A DNA stretch of 16,703 nucleotides from assembly GCA_002426275.1 (NCBI GenBank), contig DIPB01000172.1, positions 1 to 16,703 on the forward strand, written 5' to 3'. The translations under genes and the position numbers were made by a program. The notes below the pieces were generated by a model. That model did no database searches. It had not been told where the DNA came from and saw only the letters and a list, made by a program, of their open reading frames with translations. Below are positions 16,522 to 16,703 of the stretch, one piece after another (the first letter of the stretch is position 1; each line of letters opens with the position of its first letter). The DNA is from Firmicutes bacterium UBA5499 (GTDB taxonomy: Bacteria; Bacillota; DTU084).

Positions 16522-16545
16522 TTCCCCAACCCCCCTTCCGGTTTG

Positions 16546-16703
16546 TTAAAAGCGGTAACCAAGCGAAAAGCGTTGGGCGTCTCCTGCCTGGTGCGTATTA
16601 TAGGCATAGTCCACAACCAAATTGCCCGCAGCCACCCCCAGGCCGCCCGCGAAGCTGCCGCCGCTGTAGCCGCAGCGCACGCTGACGGCGCTGTTCACTT
16701 TAT
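16546..16703 (-). CDS. C-terminal end of a PorV/UPF0164-like outer-membrane barrel, N-terminus beyond window
   Basis: About 51 codons are open from the window edge to TAA at 16546-16548. The translated end includes SFAGGLGVAAGNLVVDYAY, then a His/Gln/Asp-containing turn and RFSLGYRF. This matches the characteristic last strands of the PorV/UPF0164 family (a G-L-G-x-x-x-G-N pattern, D-Y-A-Y, then a final strand ending Y-R-F). In Bacteroidota PorV shuttles type IX secretion cargo, but the family also occurs widely in other diderms with unknown role. The stop is 24 bp before the GTG of the SLH-like barrel gene, so it belongs to the same operon. Confidence 0.6.
   Translation of the reverse strand, partial: KVNSAVSVRCGYSGGSFAGGLGVAAGNLVVDYAYNTHQAGDAQRFSLGYRF

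Noticed and set aside
1..16703. CRISPR arrays, tRNA genes, transposases, phage genes or toxin-antitoxin pairs
   Set aside because: No regularly spaced direct repeats, cloverleaf-like sequences or recognisable mobile or defence proteins were found on either strand.

Overview
The window looks like chromosomal DNA of a diderm (two-membrane) bacterium that handles polysaccharides. Four exported proteins on the minus strand carry Sec-type signal peptides. Two of these, plus a truncated gene at the right edge, read as outer-membrane beta-barrels ending in Phe. One barrel has a degenerate SLH-like N-terminus of the kind seen in Terrabacteria diderms (diderm Bacillota, Cyanobacteria, Deinococcota, Armatimonadota). 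Shine-Dalgarno sites are strong and Firmicutes-like, and TTG/GTG starts are common. A diderm Bacillota-like lineage is my best guess, but taxonomy cannot be fixed from this window. No rRNA, tRNA, CRISPR array, transposase or integrase was seen.

Left region (1-7139, minus strand): a tight three-gene operon for secreted proteins, read right to left. It starts with a 1322-residue multidomain beta-sandwich protein carrying FlgD-like modules. Next, 3 bp later, is a 760-residue clan GH-A glycoside hydrolase with a FlgD/type-IX-like C-terminal domain. Then, 19 bp later, is a carbohydrate-binding-like plus carboxypeptidase-regulatory-like protein cut by the window edge. A leader of about 220 bp (7140-7357) separates the operon from the LacI-family gene and holds two 23-residue small ORFs with unusually strong ribosome binding sites. 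One of them overlaps the GTG start of the large gene.

Middle region (7358-11299): a more AT-rich block with a LacI-family repressor on the minus strand. Divergent from it are a 47-codon small ORF, an UlaG-like metallo-hydrolase, and a second, apparently cytoplasmic, GH-A/GH39-like glycosidase. The 550-bp divergent gap holds promoter-like and palindromic sequences.

Right region (11505-16703, minus strand): a GC-richer operon of a PorV/UPF0164-like barrel (truncated), an SLH-like barrel, a paralogous coiled-coil barrel and a membrane-anchored ABC sugar-binding protein. A long hairpin lies in the convergent gap at 11300-11504. Taken together the window suggests glycan capture and degradation outside the cell, passage through dedicated barrels, periplasmic capture by the binding protein, intracellular hydrolysis, and LacI control. 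The links between these steps are inferred from gene order only.
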